From Karstenula rhodostoma CBS 690.94 (lineage: Eukaryota; Ascomycota; Dothideomycetes; Pleosporales; Didymosphaeriaceae): a stretch of 64,000 bases of DNA. The stretch's first letter is position 1; every line of letters starts with the position of its first letter. Below the pieces are notes generated by a model. That model was not told where the DNA came from, ran no database searches, and saw only the letters and a program-made list of their open reading frames with translations. A program made the translations under genes and the position numbers. The stretch covers positions 1,620,437 through 1,684,436 of the forward strand of contig MU001504.1 of the NCBI GenBank assembly GCA_010093485.1, in the 5' to 3' direction. This document shows positions 32,033 through 41,844 of this stretch, one piece after another.

Positions 32033-32482
32033 ATGGCCGCGTTCGAAGTTTTCTCATTCCACGACGCCAACAACAACACGATAAAGTACCTCTTCAACCC
32101 ATCCAAGCGCCTCAACAACAGCGACGAAGGTCCAGCCCTGCTCGACCAAGTCATCGAGACCTTCGACCCCGAGCTCGACACCGCACCTTCGTCTCCCATC
32201 CTCGAGCCAAAGGCCGGGACGGAGATGTTCAAATACAGAGCTCGCGATGGCGCTGATGTGAGGTACCAATATGACCTGACTGCGCAGAACGGGAAGCAGT
32301 ACGTTGTGGCGATACACCGAGAGCCGATGAACTGGCAAAGTTTGAGGGAGGAAGATCTGGCGGTCGATAATGAGCAGGAGTTGAGGAGTGTCTTTGAAGA
32401 AAGTCCGACTACCAATTCTCTGAAGAAGACAGCTAGGCTTGAGCGGAGGGACTCTGCGATGGATCTGGACACGGAGGAGTGA
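32033..32482 (+). CDS. Small acidic protein of unknown function
   Basis: Single exon, 149 aa. It has a clear promoter (TATATAAA plus CA-rich leader), and the ATG context CACAATGGCC is close to the fungal consensus; both support expression. The protein starts M-A-A-F-E-V-F-S-F-H-D-A-N and continues with a possible beta-rich region (F-K-Y-R-A-R-D-G-A-D-V-R-Y-Q-Y-D-L). The C-terminus is charged and Ser-rich, ending M-D-L-D-T-E-E. No signal peptide, TM or known motif. It is tail-to-tail with the P450 at 32976. Function unknown; cytosolic or nuclear by default. Confidence 0.7.
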   Translation: MAAFEVFSFHDANNNTIKYLFNPSKRLNNSDEGPALLDQVIETFDPELDTAPSSPILEPKAGTEMFKYRARDGADVRYQYDLTAQNGKQYVVAIHREPMNWQSLREEDLAVDNEQELRSVFEESPTTNSLKKTARLERRDSAMDLDTEE

Positions 32483-32975
32483 AGAGGGAATGGTGAAGCA
32501 CTCGTTGGGGACGAGTGCAGATCAATGTATGACTTCTGAGATGGCGTTCGGTCAAGCTCGATGACCGCAGTTGCCAACATGGTTGGCCTCAGGCTACTGG
32601 CATAGGTGTCATTGCAGTGTGGGTTCGGACCTGTTCAACAGCCTTCAGGGCCGGGGAGGGTCCACTTACACATGCAGTAGGAGATAAGGAACCCGCACAG
32701 GTCTGTCTTATTACGGTACGTGCATGATTAGTGCGATCGGTAGCTGTGATCAGGGGAACCTGCAAAGGGCTTGAGAGGAGAAGAGGAAGTCGCGACAAAG
32801 CGACGATATCTAGGAAGTGCAATTGAATACATTACTGTCACATTATGTTGTTTGTGTGCGATACATAGCTCCTTGATATCTGAAATCCAGCCTCAACCCA
32901 ATGAGCCTCGTGCACCGCATGTCTTTCATGATTGTGTCTCCTAAAGTGACTTGATCCACATAGTCCTTCATGTTC
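32483..32975. other. intergenic between convergent genes
   Basis: 493 nt of 3' flanking sequence for the small gene at 32033 and the P450. No supported ORF. Confidence 0.5.
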
Positions 32976-34712
32976 TCATCCGGATTTGCCCATAGAGCGC
33001 TCGGTGACAACAAAGTTCATATCGTTGTGGATGTAGAACCCAGCACACCATTCTCTAAAAGGCTCCTTGAGGCTGCATGGCTGGAAGTTGAAGCGTAATA
33101 GAAGCTAACCTAATCAGCAGCGTTTTCAACAGCAAAGGCGTTCACACATACCTCAATAAGCGCCTTGTTCAGTTCCATATTTGCGACCATCTTGCCTAGA
33201 CATCCAAACCGACCGTACCCAAAAACCAGCGAAAGAGTCTCTTCCATCTTGAGCCTATGTTCCCGCATTTCCACAATGTTATCACTTGCAAGCCAGCGCT
33301 CCGGGCGGAATATGTCGGCGTCCGGTCCGAATATCTCCGTATTGCGCATCAGGCCCCAGCTATTCCATGCGATCTGAGTCCCGCTGGGGGCATACTTCTC
33401 CACGCCGTCTACATCAATCTTGGCCCCGCCCTTGGGTACCATTTTCGCCAGCATGCCGGTAATTGGTGGATACACGCGAAGTCCTTCTTTGATACACGCT
33501 TGGAGATACGGCAACTGGAGAGCTTCTGAGTTCTTGATGACAGGCCTGCTGATTCGCCCAGCCACTATTGCTTCATCGACCTCCGTCAGCAGACGCTCCA
33601 GGATGGGCGGGGAAGTAGATATGAAATGCGTGATGATCCGCAGCGCTGAAGCCGTGCTGTCTGATCCAGCTGAAATCTGCAACATAGTCTCCCCTTCCAG
33701 CTCGAGCTGCGTTAAGCCATTCTTGATGAACGAATTCAACATGTCCTGGCGCACGATCGCCTCGTCGCCAAAGCGTTCCAAAATGCGTTCTCTGGCGAAT
33801 CCCATTACGCGGCCTAACCCCCGTTTGTCCATCGAACTTGGTAGCGACGATTTTATGAAGGGTATCCTGAGGATGTTTGTGAGTTCGTGGTATACTCCGA
33901 ACCAGCCTATCGCGGGCAAGATTTGTTTCAGGTTGGCCGCATATCCAAATGGATCGTCGTTTGCTGCTAGGAACCCGAACGGCTCTCCGAAGGCCACCTT
34001 GGAGATTATATCAAGGGTAAAGTAGGAAGTTACCTTGGCCAAATCCATTCGACGAAAAAGACCGTTCTCTGGCTTTGCAACGTATTCTTTTTCAATAAGA
34101 TCGAGCATTTGGATTATCAGGTCGTCAATGTCTTGCTCCAAGTGCACATTCTCCTTGCCAGAGTAACCGTGGGACATACGGCTGCGCATGTCGTTGTGCT
34201 TGTCTTCATCTGTATAGCAAGCGATGTTTTCACTCTCCGGATGGAGCTTCAGACAGGTGTACCAAGGACCTCTGGTGAATGGTGAGCGTATGGCATTCAT
34301 GCGTCGCACAAGTTCGTGGTCGCTTGTGACCAGCATCTTTGGTGCAACTCGTGCTGTAGATCCTATAGATTTGGACTGTCAGCAAGTCGTTTCAAATGAT
34401 ACCGTAATCATCGCGACAGAAAATCAAGCGAAACCAGTCGTGGCCTGGTACGTGAACATGGTTGAGTTACCACAAGACCAACTTGTAGCCCTAGTACTGC
34501 CTTGGCTGGAGTCAGTACGTACCATGTTTATTGTTGATTTCCGTGAATTTCGTGTGAATACTCCCACTGAGATGACAACGAAGAAGCCACAGCCTGGTCC
34601 AGCCGGCCGACCAAGGTCCCCCGAAGTCGCGTAGCTCCAAGTATGTCTTGACATTTCTGAAAATGTAGACTGAAACCAAGGCAATGATTATGATCGGAGC
34701 TATCGACAACAT
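32976..34712 (-). CDS. Cytochrome P450 monooxygenase (pisatin demethylase-like)
   Basis: Minus-strand exons 34523-34712, 33152-34362, 32976-33104; predicted 509 aa. Introns are 160 and 47 nt. The last intron is needed: without it the protein stops early, and with it the usual end appears (E-L-L-L-R-F-N-F-Q, then F-Y-I-H-N-D-M-N-F-V-V-T-E-R). The N-terminal anchor is M-L-S-I-A-P-I-I-I-I-A-L-V. Further motifs: W-L-L-R-C-H in the proline/beta region, A-G-S-D-S-T-A-S in helix I (oxygen-binding, Ser-Thr present), K-E-G-L-R (ExxR), F-R-P-E-R-W, and the heme loop F-G-Y-G-R-F-G-C-L-G with the axial Cys near residue 448. From memory the sequence is closest to CYP57/pisatin-demethylase-like fungal enzymes. 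Bound to the ER membrane and needs a P450 reductase. No biosynthetic genes adjoin it, so its substrate is unknown; detoxification is a guess. Confidence 0.92.
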
Positions 34713-36425
34713 AATGTCAAATATCGAAAGACGTTTAAGGATCACTGAGCCAGCCTATGTACTCCGACGAAGAGAGAGACTGGAACGATCATAAACAGCA
34801 GGAGATTTCATGTTAGTATATATCATTTTGATTCAGTTAACACGAACCACAAAGTGATGGCTTGCGTTGTTGTAGGCGCCCTGCGTCGACAAGAGTGACT
34901 TGGCCCACATTTGATTGGGTCCTTAGGCGCAAGGATGCCGGCAACTGTTGCCTCTAACCACACTCGTTCCTTAATCCCAAATCTGCGGCCAATACGAGCC
35001 AGATTCAACACACCAACTCGTACAGTGGAGATGGGTTAACTTGATGTATATGGAGCGTTGCAGGCTCTTCTCAACGTGCTACGGCGCTGACGATAACCAG
35101 TGTCGATGTGATGAGCTTGTGCGGGGTGCAAGGTTGTGCTGGATGACGTACATTACGCTGCTGGAGATGATCATGAATGGTACACGTGGTGATACCTGAT
35201 ACGCACGCAGAAGCTGCATGCAAAGCAAGGCAGCAATTGTGTGGATCTTTTGGGATGGGCAGATATGTTGAGCATGCAGGCTGTCGTACTATCGCTTTCG
35301 GCCCCACGTAAAGTCGACATGACCCAGTCATCCGATCTTTATGCTGTCAACTTTGCCACCTGGTTCACGAAATGTTCCCTTTCGCAAGCGGAACACCGCC
35401 GAAGGGGAGACTTGCATTCGAATGTCCAATCGATGAAAGTTATAAAGCTAGTCGGCCGACAGATCAGAAACGCTAGGAACTTGGGCAGATGCTCACACGT
35501 GGAACAAACCGTCGGCGGTGGTGGCCAGAGCGTATGATCCAACCTCTAGAGACGAGGTTCATCTGGCCTCTGCTTGAACATGAAACCATCCATTGTCTTT
35601 GTACGCGCCTCACTGCTCCACAGCACTCTGTCCTACCAAGGGGTCCTACTTAGGCGACGCAAAGCTGAGCGACCAAATGCATCCATAGGAATCGATCGGA
35701 TAGAAGCGCAATGGCGGTACTGACGACAGAAGATGGAAACGGATGTACGTCATGGTCGAACGAACAGGCTTGTTTGCTGTTGCCATGGTTTCAAGCTCCA
35801 CATGTGACAGAACGCTTTGGAGTGATCCTGCGCAGCCAACACAAGCGGACGCCGTGAGCGGTCATGTTTACGCGGATGCGAAACCGGTGTAGCGGCGTGG
35901 GCGTGCTGACTCATCACGTCTTCGCTTAGCCCTGATTCGACCATACTTTCGACATCTTGGCAGGCACGAAGAACACAACCTCCCACTCGCAGTCGCTCCG
36001 TTCCGCTCCTGTTCCTGGCGCAGGGGACATTGCTGACTGTGACAGGCATCTCTTTAGGTGCGTATAACAGGCGAAATCGACGGGAAATCGCTGCAACTGA
36101 CGAGACGCATTCTGCGGGTCTCGAAAACAACGGATCGGGCTCATGCAACGGCCACTTGCCCTGCTTCCATACCTCGAATACCGACTTGGACGCATCATTG
36201 TGTCTGGCCTGGTATGTAATCAGCATTGTCTTGTGGCCTGTCTCACGGAGCCTCCACATCGCCGACGGTTCGCAATTCCCGATCGCAGAGGCCCAGGTGC
36301 ACCTGCCTTGTACATAAGGAACGCGGCTCTTGCATATTTGGAACCCGTCATCAACAGTCGCCGCCATGGCATGTTGGAGCCCGCGTCGCCGGGAAAGATG
36401 CAGCAGCCCTAACGATCAAGTACAG
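34713..36425. other. gene-poor interval with one doubtful ORF
   Basis: 1.7 kb. The longest ORF (35750-36367, minus, 205 aa) has no domain and overlaps long ORFs in other frames, so I do not call it. It would be divergent from the coiled-coil gene at 36426. Nothing else seen. Confidence 0.4.
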
Positions 36426-37723
36426 ATGGCGATGGCTGTTAAAGTCGAGCATCCAAGCATTACCCCGGTTCCGCGTCCCAGAACGTCGTCGCTGGCAAAC
36501 TTACGCGGCGGCGGCGGCAAGCCGTGCACGCCGTCTAAATCTAATACAAGTAAGCTCACCCCTGACCCCTGCCAAAACAAAAACCAAACCCGTGCACTGC
36601 CAGCATCCTTTCCCCGGCAATCGCATGCGTTGGAACTACGCTTTCCGCGCTCCATTACTATTATACTGCACCGCTCGCTGAACTTGTCGGTGATTTTGCA
36701 TACTGACATCTGGCGACCCTCACAGCATCGCTACCGGTACTACCCAGCCTTGGTCCTGACTCGTGGGACCATGTCAATAGTCTAGGGCCGAACGACGACA
36801 CATTAGGTTCACCGAACGACTCTCCTTACTCCACGTCTGGCAGTCCTGTCATGTCTGCAATTCACACACTTCCTCGCAATCCGACCGGACCTTTGGCCAT
36901 TGATTCACCCATGGCTCCCGAGCTTACGTCTGCGCCCAACGGCTGGGCTCGTCCGAACGCGCACGCTACCTCACAAGCCTCGAAAACGTCACAGTACATC
37001 GACAAGATCACATCCGAAAACGAGAAGCTGAAGAGAGAGCTAAAAGCCGAAAGGCTTGCGCGGGAAGACGAAGCAAAGCGCGTAACGGCCGCACGCTCCA
37101 AAGCCGAAGACTCCCGCGCCGAGCACCAGCACCTACAACTTCTCGTCGATACAAATGCAAGGGCGTTGGAGCGAAAGGACAGGAAGCTGGATGAGATGAA
37201 GGCTCAGCTGGAACACGAGGCTAAGAGAAGAAAGGCTGCCGAGCAGAGGGCAGAGGAAGCCCTGAAGATGCTGGGAGACACACGCTCGGAGACGCAACGC
37301 CAGCTCGCAACCGCATACGAGCTGAAACATCTTTCCGAAACAAACGCCGACACAGCCCGGGAAGGCTACAAGCGCATGACTGATGGCTACGAGAAGAAGA
37401 TCAAGTACATCACCGAGCAAATCAAAGAACTACGACAAAAGCAGTACGAAGATGCGGACAAAATCAAGCGGCAGGCCATCATCAGCGATCAATTACAACA
37501 TGAACTCTCCCGCAGACAACGGACAGAGACCAAGATGGTCGACATGATGGGACAATACAAGCGCGAACACGAAAAGGATATGGAGGAGTTGACAAGAGAG
37601 GCAGAACAGCTACGAATGGCAGTGCCGAAGAAAGAAGAAGCGGCGGCGAGATTGGTTGAAGAACTGCAAGAGACCCAGGACAAGATGAAATGGGTCATGG
37701 CACAGCACCAGCGGCAACTCTAG
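36426..37723 (+). CDS. Coiled-coil protein, possibly She3-like
   Basis: Exons 36426-36549 and 36726-37723, intron 176 nt (GTAAGC donor, CACAG acceptor); predicted 373 aa. The join gives a smooth sequence into L-G-P-D-S-W-D-H-V-N. The N-terminal ~120 residues are disordered: a basic P-V-P-R-P-R-T-S-S-L-A-N-L-R-G-G-G block, then Ser/Pro-rich sequence. From about 135 to the end the protein is one long coiled coil, rich in E/K/R/A/Q, with Y-I-D-K-I-T-S-E-N-E-K-L-K-R-E at its start. Filamentous-fungal proteins of this layout are often annotated as SWI5-dependent HO expression protein 3 (She3), an adaptor linking mRNA-protein particles to myosin in yeast. The resemblance here is mainly architecture, so the name is tentative. 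No TM or signal sequence. Confidence 0.8.
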
Positions 37724-39264
37724 TTGTCTGCACTCCTTACGACTGTTATGAACATTTTGCGATAGAAGCGGATTTGTACGATATCTCGACTGGTGTTGAT
37801 TATGAGCGAGCATCTTGGCGAACAGGCGCTTTCTGGGCTTTGCACCGGGCTGAGAGTGGTATGAAGGAGGGTTTCCACACCAGCTTCAGGCGTTTCGTAG
37901 GGCCAACAACCCTATGTGGTCGTTTTCGGAAAGCTGATGTCGACATGAATACCATACCCAAGCTAGAAAACCACTCATGCTAGCCGTCCCCGCTATTGTC
38001 TCTTGCCTATTTTCCTGCTTATGCAGTACGTGCTTTTGTCATCGCCCATACTTCAATCGAGCCCATGCAAGACTTCCGAAGCCTCTACGGCAAGCTGCGG
38101 CTTGCTGCCCTTCGCTGTGAGTATGCGCTTTGACCTGAACACGATGTATCTGGATCACCGCCCCTAAAGCCAGCCAGAATCCTCTCAGACCAGTCATCGC
38201 AACAAATGCCTCATGCACACTCCTACATGGGCGGGCGTTGAGGCCTTATGACTCCTCGACCGAAGCGGTAGGCACTGCCGATCCACCTCGCTTGCGACTT
38301 CCTCCCCACCCGCATTGGCGGTAGCAACCACGAGAGCGCCGGCCGCGTCATAAATTGAGTCACCTTTCATCCTGACCGGTGGTGAACGCGAAGCACTTGC
38401 TAGTAAGCGGCTAGTTAGAAGGTCATGACGCGCTTTGGTTGGGGTCATTGCGTGTAGTGCTTCTGGGACGGAACTGCACATCAGGATCGCGGCGGTCAAG
38501 AAGCGAGCAGCGAGGTGTCCAAGGATCGCATTCTAACTGGAAAGGTTGCAGGTAATGGGAATACCACGTGCAATACCAATTACCTAGGTACTTTGACGAG
38601 ACGTGTGCAAAGATCAACGTCCCATCCGGCTACGCCTCTCGTGCGTGTCCAGCCGATGCTCGATGGAGCAGTTCCAAGAAAACCAATCGCGCGAGTAAAC
38701 AACCATTCAGACAGCCGTAGCCGCCCCCAGCACTACTTTCAAGCCCGCAAGCCGCCCTGCTCTGACAGAACGGCAAGTATGAGCCATTATGATACACAGC
38801 CTTGCTGCCATCTCAGTCGTCCCTGGGGATTTTCACTATGCAGCTAACCACGAATGCAAAGGTGCTGTGGCATCCTACGTAGCCATAAGATGCCTGGATG
38901 TCGAGCTCTGGAGGCCGCATCACCACCACTGCTTTGTCGATCCACACACGTACTCGCTTCCGTAAGCAGTAACGGAATTGAAGAGACTACGTACTCATTC
39001 GCGGTCGACATACCTTTGGGTATCGAGGACTAGTCAACAACTTGTTGTTACCAGCAACCATCTTTGCCCCTCTGGAACCGCCCACATATACGTTACGACA
39101 AGACCGCGTACGCACCTTCATCGGGCAGTACTTTCCAGTACATATACCATCGAGACAGCAACTTCCAAAGGACAAAAACTTTCCCTTCCCATCCAAGACG
39201 CCCCGCCGACATCGCTCCGAACATTCACACCATAAGATCATCCGGGCCTACTACATCAGATAAG
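37724..39264. other. intergenic, no supported gene
   Basis: 1.5 kb with many short ORFs in all frames and no domain or splice support. Nothing structural noticed. Confidence 0.45.
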
Positions 39265-39719
39265 ATGCCCAACCAGTCCGCCATAGCCTCCCTCCCCTCC
39301 GTAGCCAGCGTGCTGACAAGCGACTCCAGAACTTCCAGCTCAGCTTCCTCAACTTCGTCTAAGAACACGAAGACGCAAAACTCCCAGACGCGGTCGGGGA
39401 TGACGCCCATATCGACCATGGGTCAAGGGCAGGCCCTCCTCCTAGCCCAAGCTACGCTGCCAGCGCAGGCGGAAGAACGAGTAGTGCAGGAAGGCGAAGA
39501 CGCGTCACTCTCTGAGAAGAGGCGATCGAGGTATGTTATCGCTATAGTACCCTTCCTCTTTCTCCTGTCGTACTAAGCCACTCCAGACCAAGCATGCGCT
39601 CTGCCCTCTCCAGCATCAAGGATACAGCAAAGCGTCTCTCGTTCTCCTCTTCTGCGTCGGGCAAAGACGATGCTACACTCGTCGGTAAAGAGGAGAAGGA
39701 GGAGAAGAGAAAGGCGTAA
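39265..39719 (+). CDS. Small Ser-rich protein of unknown function
   Basis: Exons 39265-39530 and 39587-39719; predicted 132 aa. The 56-nt intron has a GTATGT donor and a perfect TACTAAG branch site close to its CCAG acceptor, which strongly supports splicing. The protein starts M-P-N-Q-S-A-I-A-S-L-P-S-V-A and has a Ser/Thr-rich stretch at about 20-45. The C-terminus is basic (S-I-K-D-T-A-K-R-L-S-F-S) and ends in a Lys/Glu-rich run. The R-x-S/T-x-x contexts suggest phosphorylation sites. No domain recognised; probably intrinsically disordered. Confidence 0.7.
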
Positions 39720-40146
39720 AATGAAGCTTTCGGGTTGGGGGGAAAGGGGTGGGGAAGGCGGGATACAGATAGGTAAGTAGTCTGCTAGGTATATAAGCGG
39801 CGAGGATGAAATTGTTGTGATAAAGGTATGTACTAAGGTTTGGTTAACAGCGTAGAGTGCAGGTGTTGAGAGTGTCTCCGCCCCATGTTCTCGAAGATTA
39901 TGTAGTTCCTCATAATGCGCTTTGACCCTGGGTGGGTAGTTGAGATTGTACTCATTTCGAGCCGTGTGAAGTGTGTTGTGATGACGTATCAAGAAGGTGA
40001 TGTTCAACAATTCCTGGAAATCATCTGGAAACGGAGACGGGATATTAGGAGAGCCAGTCATGCAGTTTTGAGTGCGCCCCGGGATAATTAGAATCCGAGA
40101 AATGTTTGACAAAGGAGACGACTTTCATTTCGGTATATGTACAGTT
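39720..40146. other. intergenic between convergent genes
   Basis: 427 nt of 3' flanks. A 179-aa antisense ORF (39573-40112) overlaps exon 2 of the preceding gene and is treated as spurious. Confidence 0.5.
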
Positions 40147-40949
40147 TCAAACGGATCCAACACCCTTGGAAGGCCATCTCTGGTTCTCGGGCCCAGGTGC
40201 AGGGAATCGCTCCCACGGCTGCTCAGACTTGATGTTGTCGTCTCGCAGCGCCTGCAGCTTGCGCTCGTTATCCTCGTAGGCGTCCTTTTTAAATTTCTCG
40301 ATGACCTTCTCCATGTTGTTGACCTGTCCGGCAGGGACATTGTATGGCGAGCCCTGGTTCATGATCCTGCCAAAGATTAGCCAGCTGCATTGCTAGTGCC
40401 AAGCTCTCTCATTTGATTTGCACGGGATATGCGCTCCCCCGTGCTTCGCAAAAGACAGTAGTACGTACTCTGGGAACCTCATGTTAACGTGCTCCTGCGG
40501 CCTGGACTTGACGAAGAGCACCCTGTCGGAACCGGCGCGCTCGATCATGCTGACGTGTAGGGCGTTCGTCTCGGCGTATCGCTCTGTCGCCTCTGTGTAC
40601 TTGTTGATGAGACGGGTCAGAATCGAGGGCGCATCCGGGTCGCTCTGCGAGACGAAGTATAGGCCGGAGAAGACGGGGATCGCGCCGATGGGAATCCAGA
40701 AGCCTAGCTACATGCCCAATTGGGTCAGCACACAGTCCAAGAGCGCATACAGCATATTGAGAGGGACTGCTACGCGGTCGTGCGGCAGCAATTGGTGCGC
40801 GGGGAGGATTGACGTACACCCATGGACTCGTTGACGGGCTCGCTGTGGGCGTGGTGGTGCTCATCGTGGGCGTATCGGCGCTGCTGGCGAGGCACAGCGG
40901 TGCGGCCTTGTCGGGCAGCAGTCGCTGCTGTCCTGCGGAGGGCCTGCAT
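40147..40949 (-). CDS. Probable NADH:ubiquinone oxidoreductase (complex I) 17.8-kDa-type accessory subunit
   Basis: Minus-strand exons 40818-40949, 40469-40707, 40147-40366; predicted 196 aa. Introns of 110 and 102 nt with GTACGT donors keep frame. The N-terminus M-Q-A-L-R-R-T-A-A-T-A-A-R-Q is a typical basic mitochondrial presequence, followed by a His-rich H-D-E-H-H-H-A-H-S-E-P and N-E-S-M-G. One hydrophobic segment (G-F-W-I-P-I-G-A-I-P-V-F-S-G-L-Y) crosses the membrane. The rest is a charged matrix or intermembrane domain with W-E-R-F-P-A-P-G-P near the C-terminus. This order (presequence, His-rich linker, N-E-S-[LM]-G, single TM) is what I know of the fungal complex I 17.8-kDa subunit. 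The match is by pattern, not alignment. Expected in the mitochondrial inner membrane. Confidence 0.75.
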
Positions 40950-41187
40950 GGTCGTGTGGTGGGGCTGTCGTGCTGGTGGTCGAGAGCTCGATCATGGAGC
41001 TTCGCGGTTGCCAACGCCCGCTCCTTGGCGTCTTGGCGCGGCTTCCCATCTCGAAAAGTCCAACCACAACGCCTCCTACCATGACCTCCGCCATCATTCA
41101 TGCATCTCGTACAATCATCTTAAATTGCATCTACTACTCCAAGTACTTCATTCATCCGTAAGAGATTGCTTGCCGGTTGCGCTCAAG

Positions 41188-41322
41188 ATGCCGTGGATCT
41201 ACGACCATACTGCTTACGACGAATGCGGAACCAACAACGATTGGCCGGTTGAGGGTTCACGAACAGTCAACTGCAAAGCATGCAGCACTTGCAATCAGTC
41301 ACGAGAGCCACACATGCACTGA
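41188..41322 (+). CDS. Candidate small CxxC protein
   Basis: 44-codon ORF starting M-P-W-I-Y-D-H-T-A-Y-D-E-C-G and containing C-K-A-C-S-T-C near the end. Two CxxC-type pairs in such a short ORF, and a second small CxxC gene 290 nt away on the other strand, raise it above background. It may be an exon of a longer spliced gene. No family recognised, no promoter element seen. Confidence 0.3.
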   Translation: MPWIYDHTAYDECGTNNDWPVEGSRTVNCKACSTCNQSREPHMH

Positions 41323-41609
41323 CTGCAGCCGCAAAATTTCAAAGCGGAGAGAACACAAACTTTTGATTCGTCTATCTGATCTGAGTGGTTGGGAAGAGCA
41401 GCCACTGAAAATGCTTCATCGACTCCGAAACTATGCAGACAACTTTTCCTGCGCTGAGAACCAGGTATCCCAATTACACCAATGTCCCTTGAATTTGACC
41501 AGTCACGCCGTACGCTGAACAAGGCCCAAAGAGAGTCGCACACTTCACGACTCGTCAGCAAGCAAAAACACGGCGTCCTGGGCGAAAGCCACTCACCGAA
41601 GGGGATGAT

Positions 41610-41844
41610 CTAGTTCACAGGAGTACCGCATGTAGGGCAGCACTTTCCGGGAATCACCCAAACGGTCTGCCCGCGCTCAAGGCACGCTGGGCAACGGCGA
41701 CCGGGAACCTTGACAATGTCAGCCTTTTTTTTTTTTTTTTTGGAACAGTTGCACTGGATTGAAACATACCGGTACAGTAGTGACCCCATCCATGTCATAC
41801 ATGGAGGGAACGGCAATCTTGTCGATGGGGTGTTGCTGGCACAT
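41610..41844 (-). CDS. Small CxxC (zinc-knuckle-like) protein
   Basis: Minus-strand exons 41770-41844 and 41610-41708; predicted 57 aa. The 61-nt intron has a GTATGT donor, a GCTGAC branch site and a CAAG acceptor, and carries a run of A on the sense strand (T run at about 41725-41742 on the plus strand). The protein starts M-C-Q-Q-H-P-I-D-K-I-A-V-P and ends with two Cys pairs, C-P-A-C and C-P-T-C, 17 residues apart in a G-R-R-C-P-A-C ... K-C-C-P-T-C-G layout, suggesting one bound metal ion. The alternative unspliced frame (174 aa) runs through the poly-Lys encoded by the A-run and is unlikely. Function unknown. Confidence 0.55.

Noticed and set aside
35750..36367. 205-codon minus-strand ORF
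   Set aside because: No domain, overlapping ORFs of about 90 codons in other frames, composition unlike neighbours; GC-rich non-coding sequence can give this by chance.
39573..40112. 179-codon minus-strand ORF
   Set aside because: Antisense to exon 2 of the spliced gene at 39265, which has a perfect TACTAAG branch site; the ORF itself has no motif beyond a Leu run.
40484..41101. 205-codon minus-strand ORF
   Set aside because: Out-of-frame shadow of the complex I-type subunit gene (40147-40949), whose spliced model has a presequence and TM segment.
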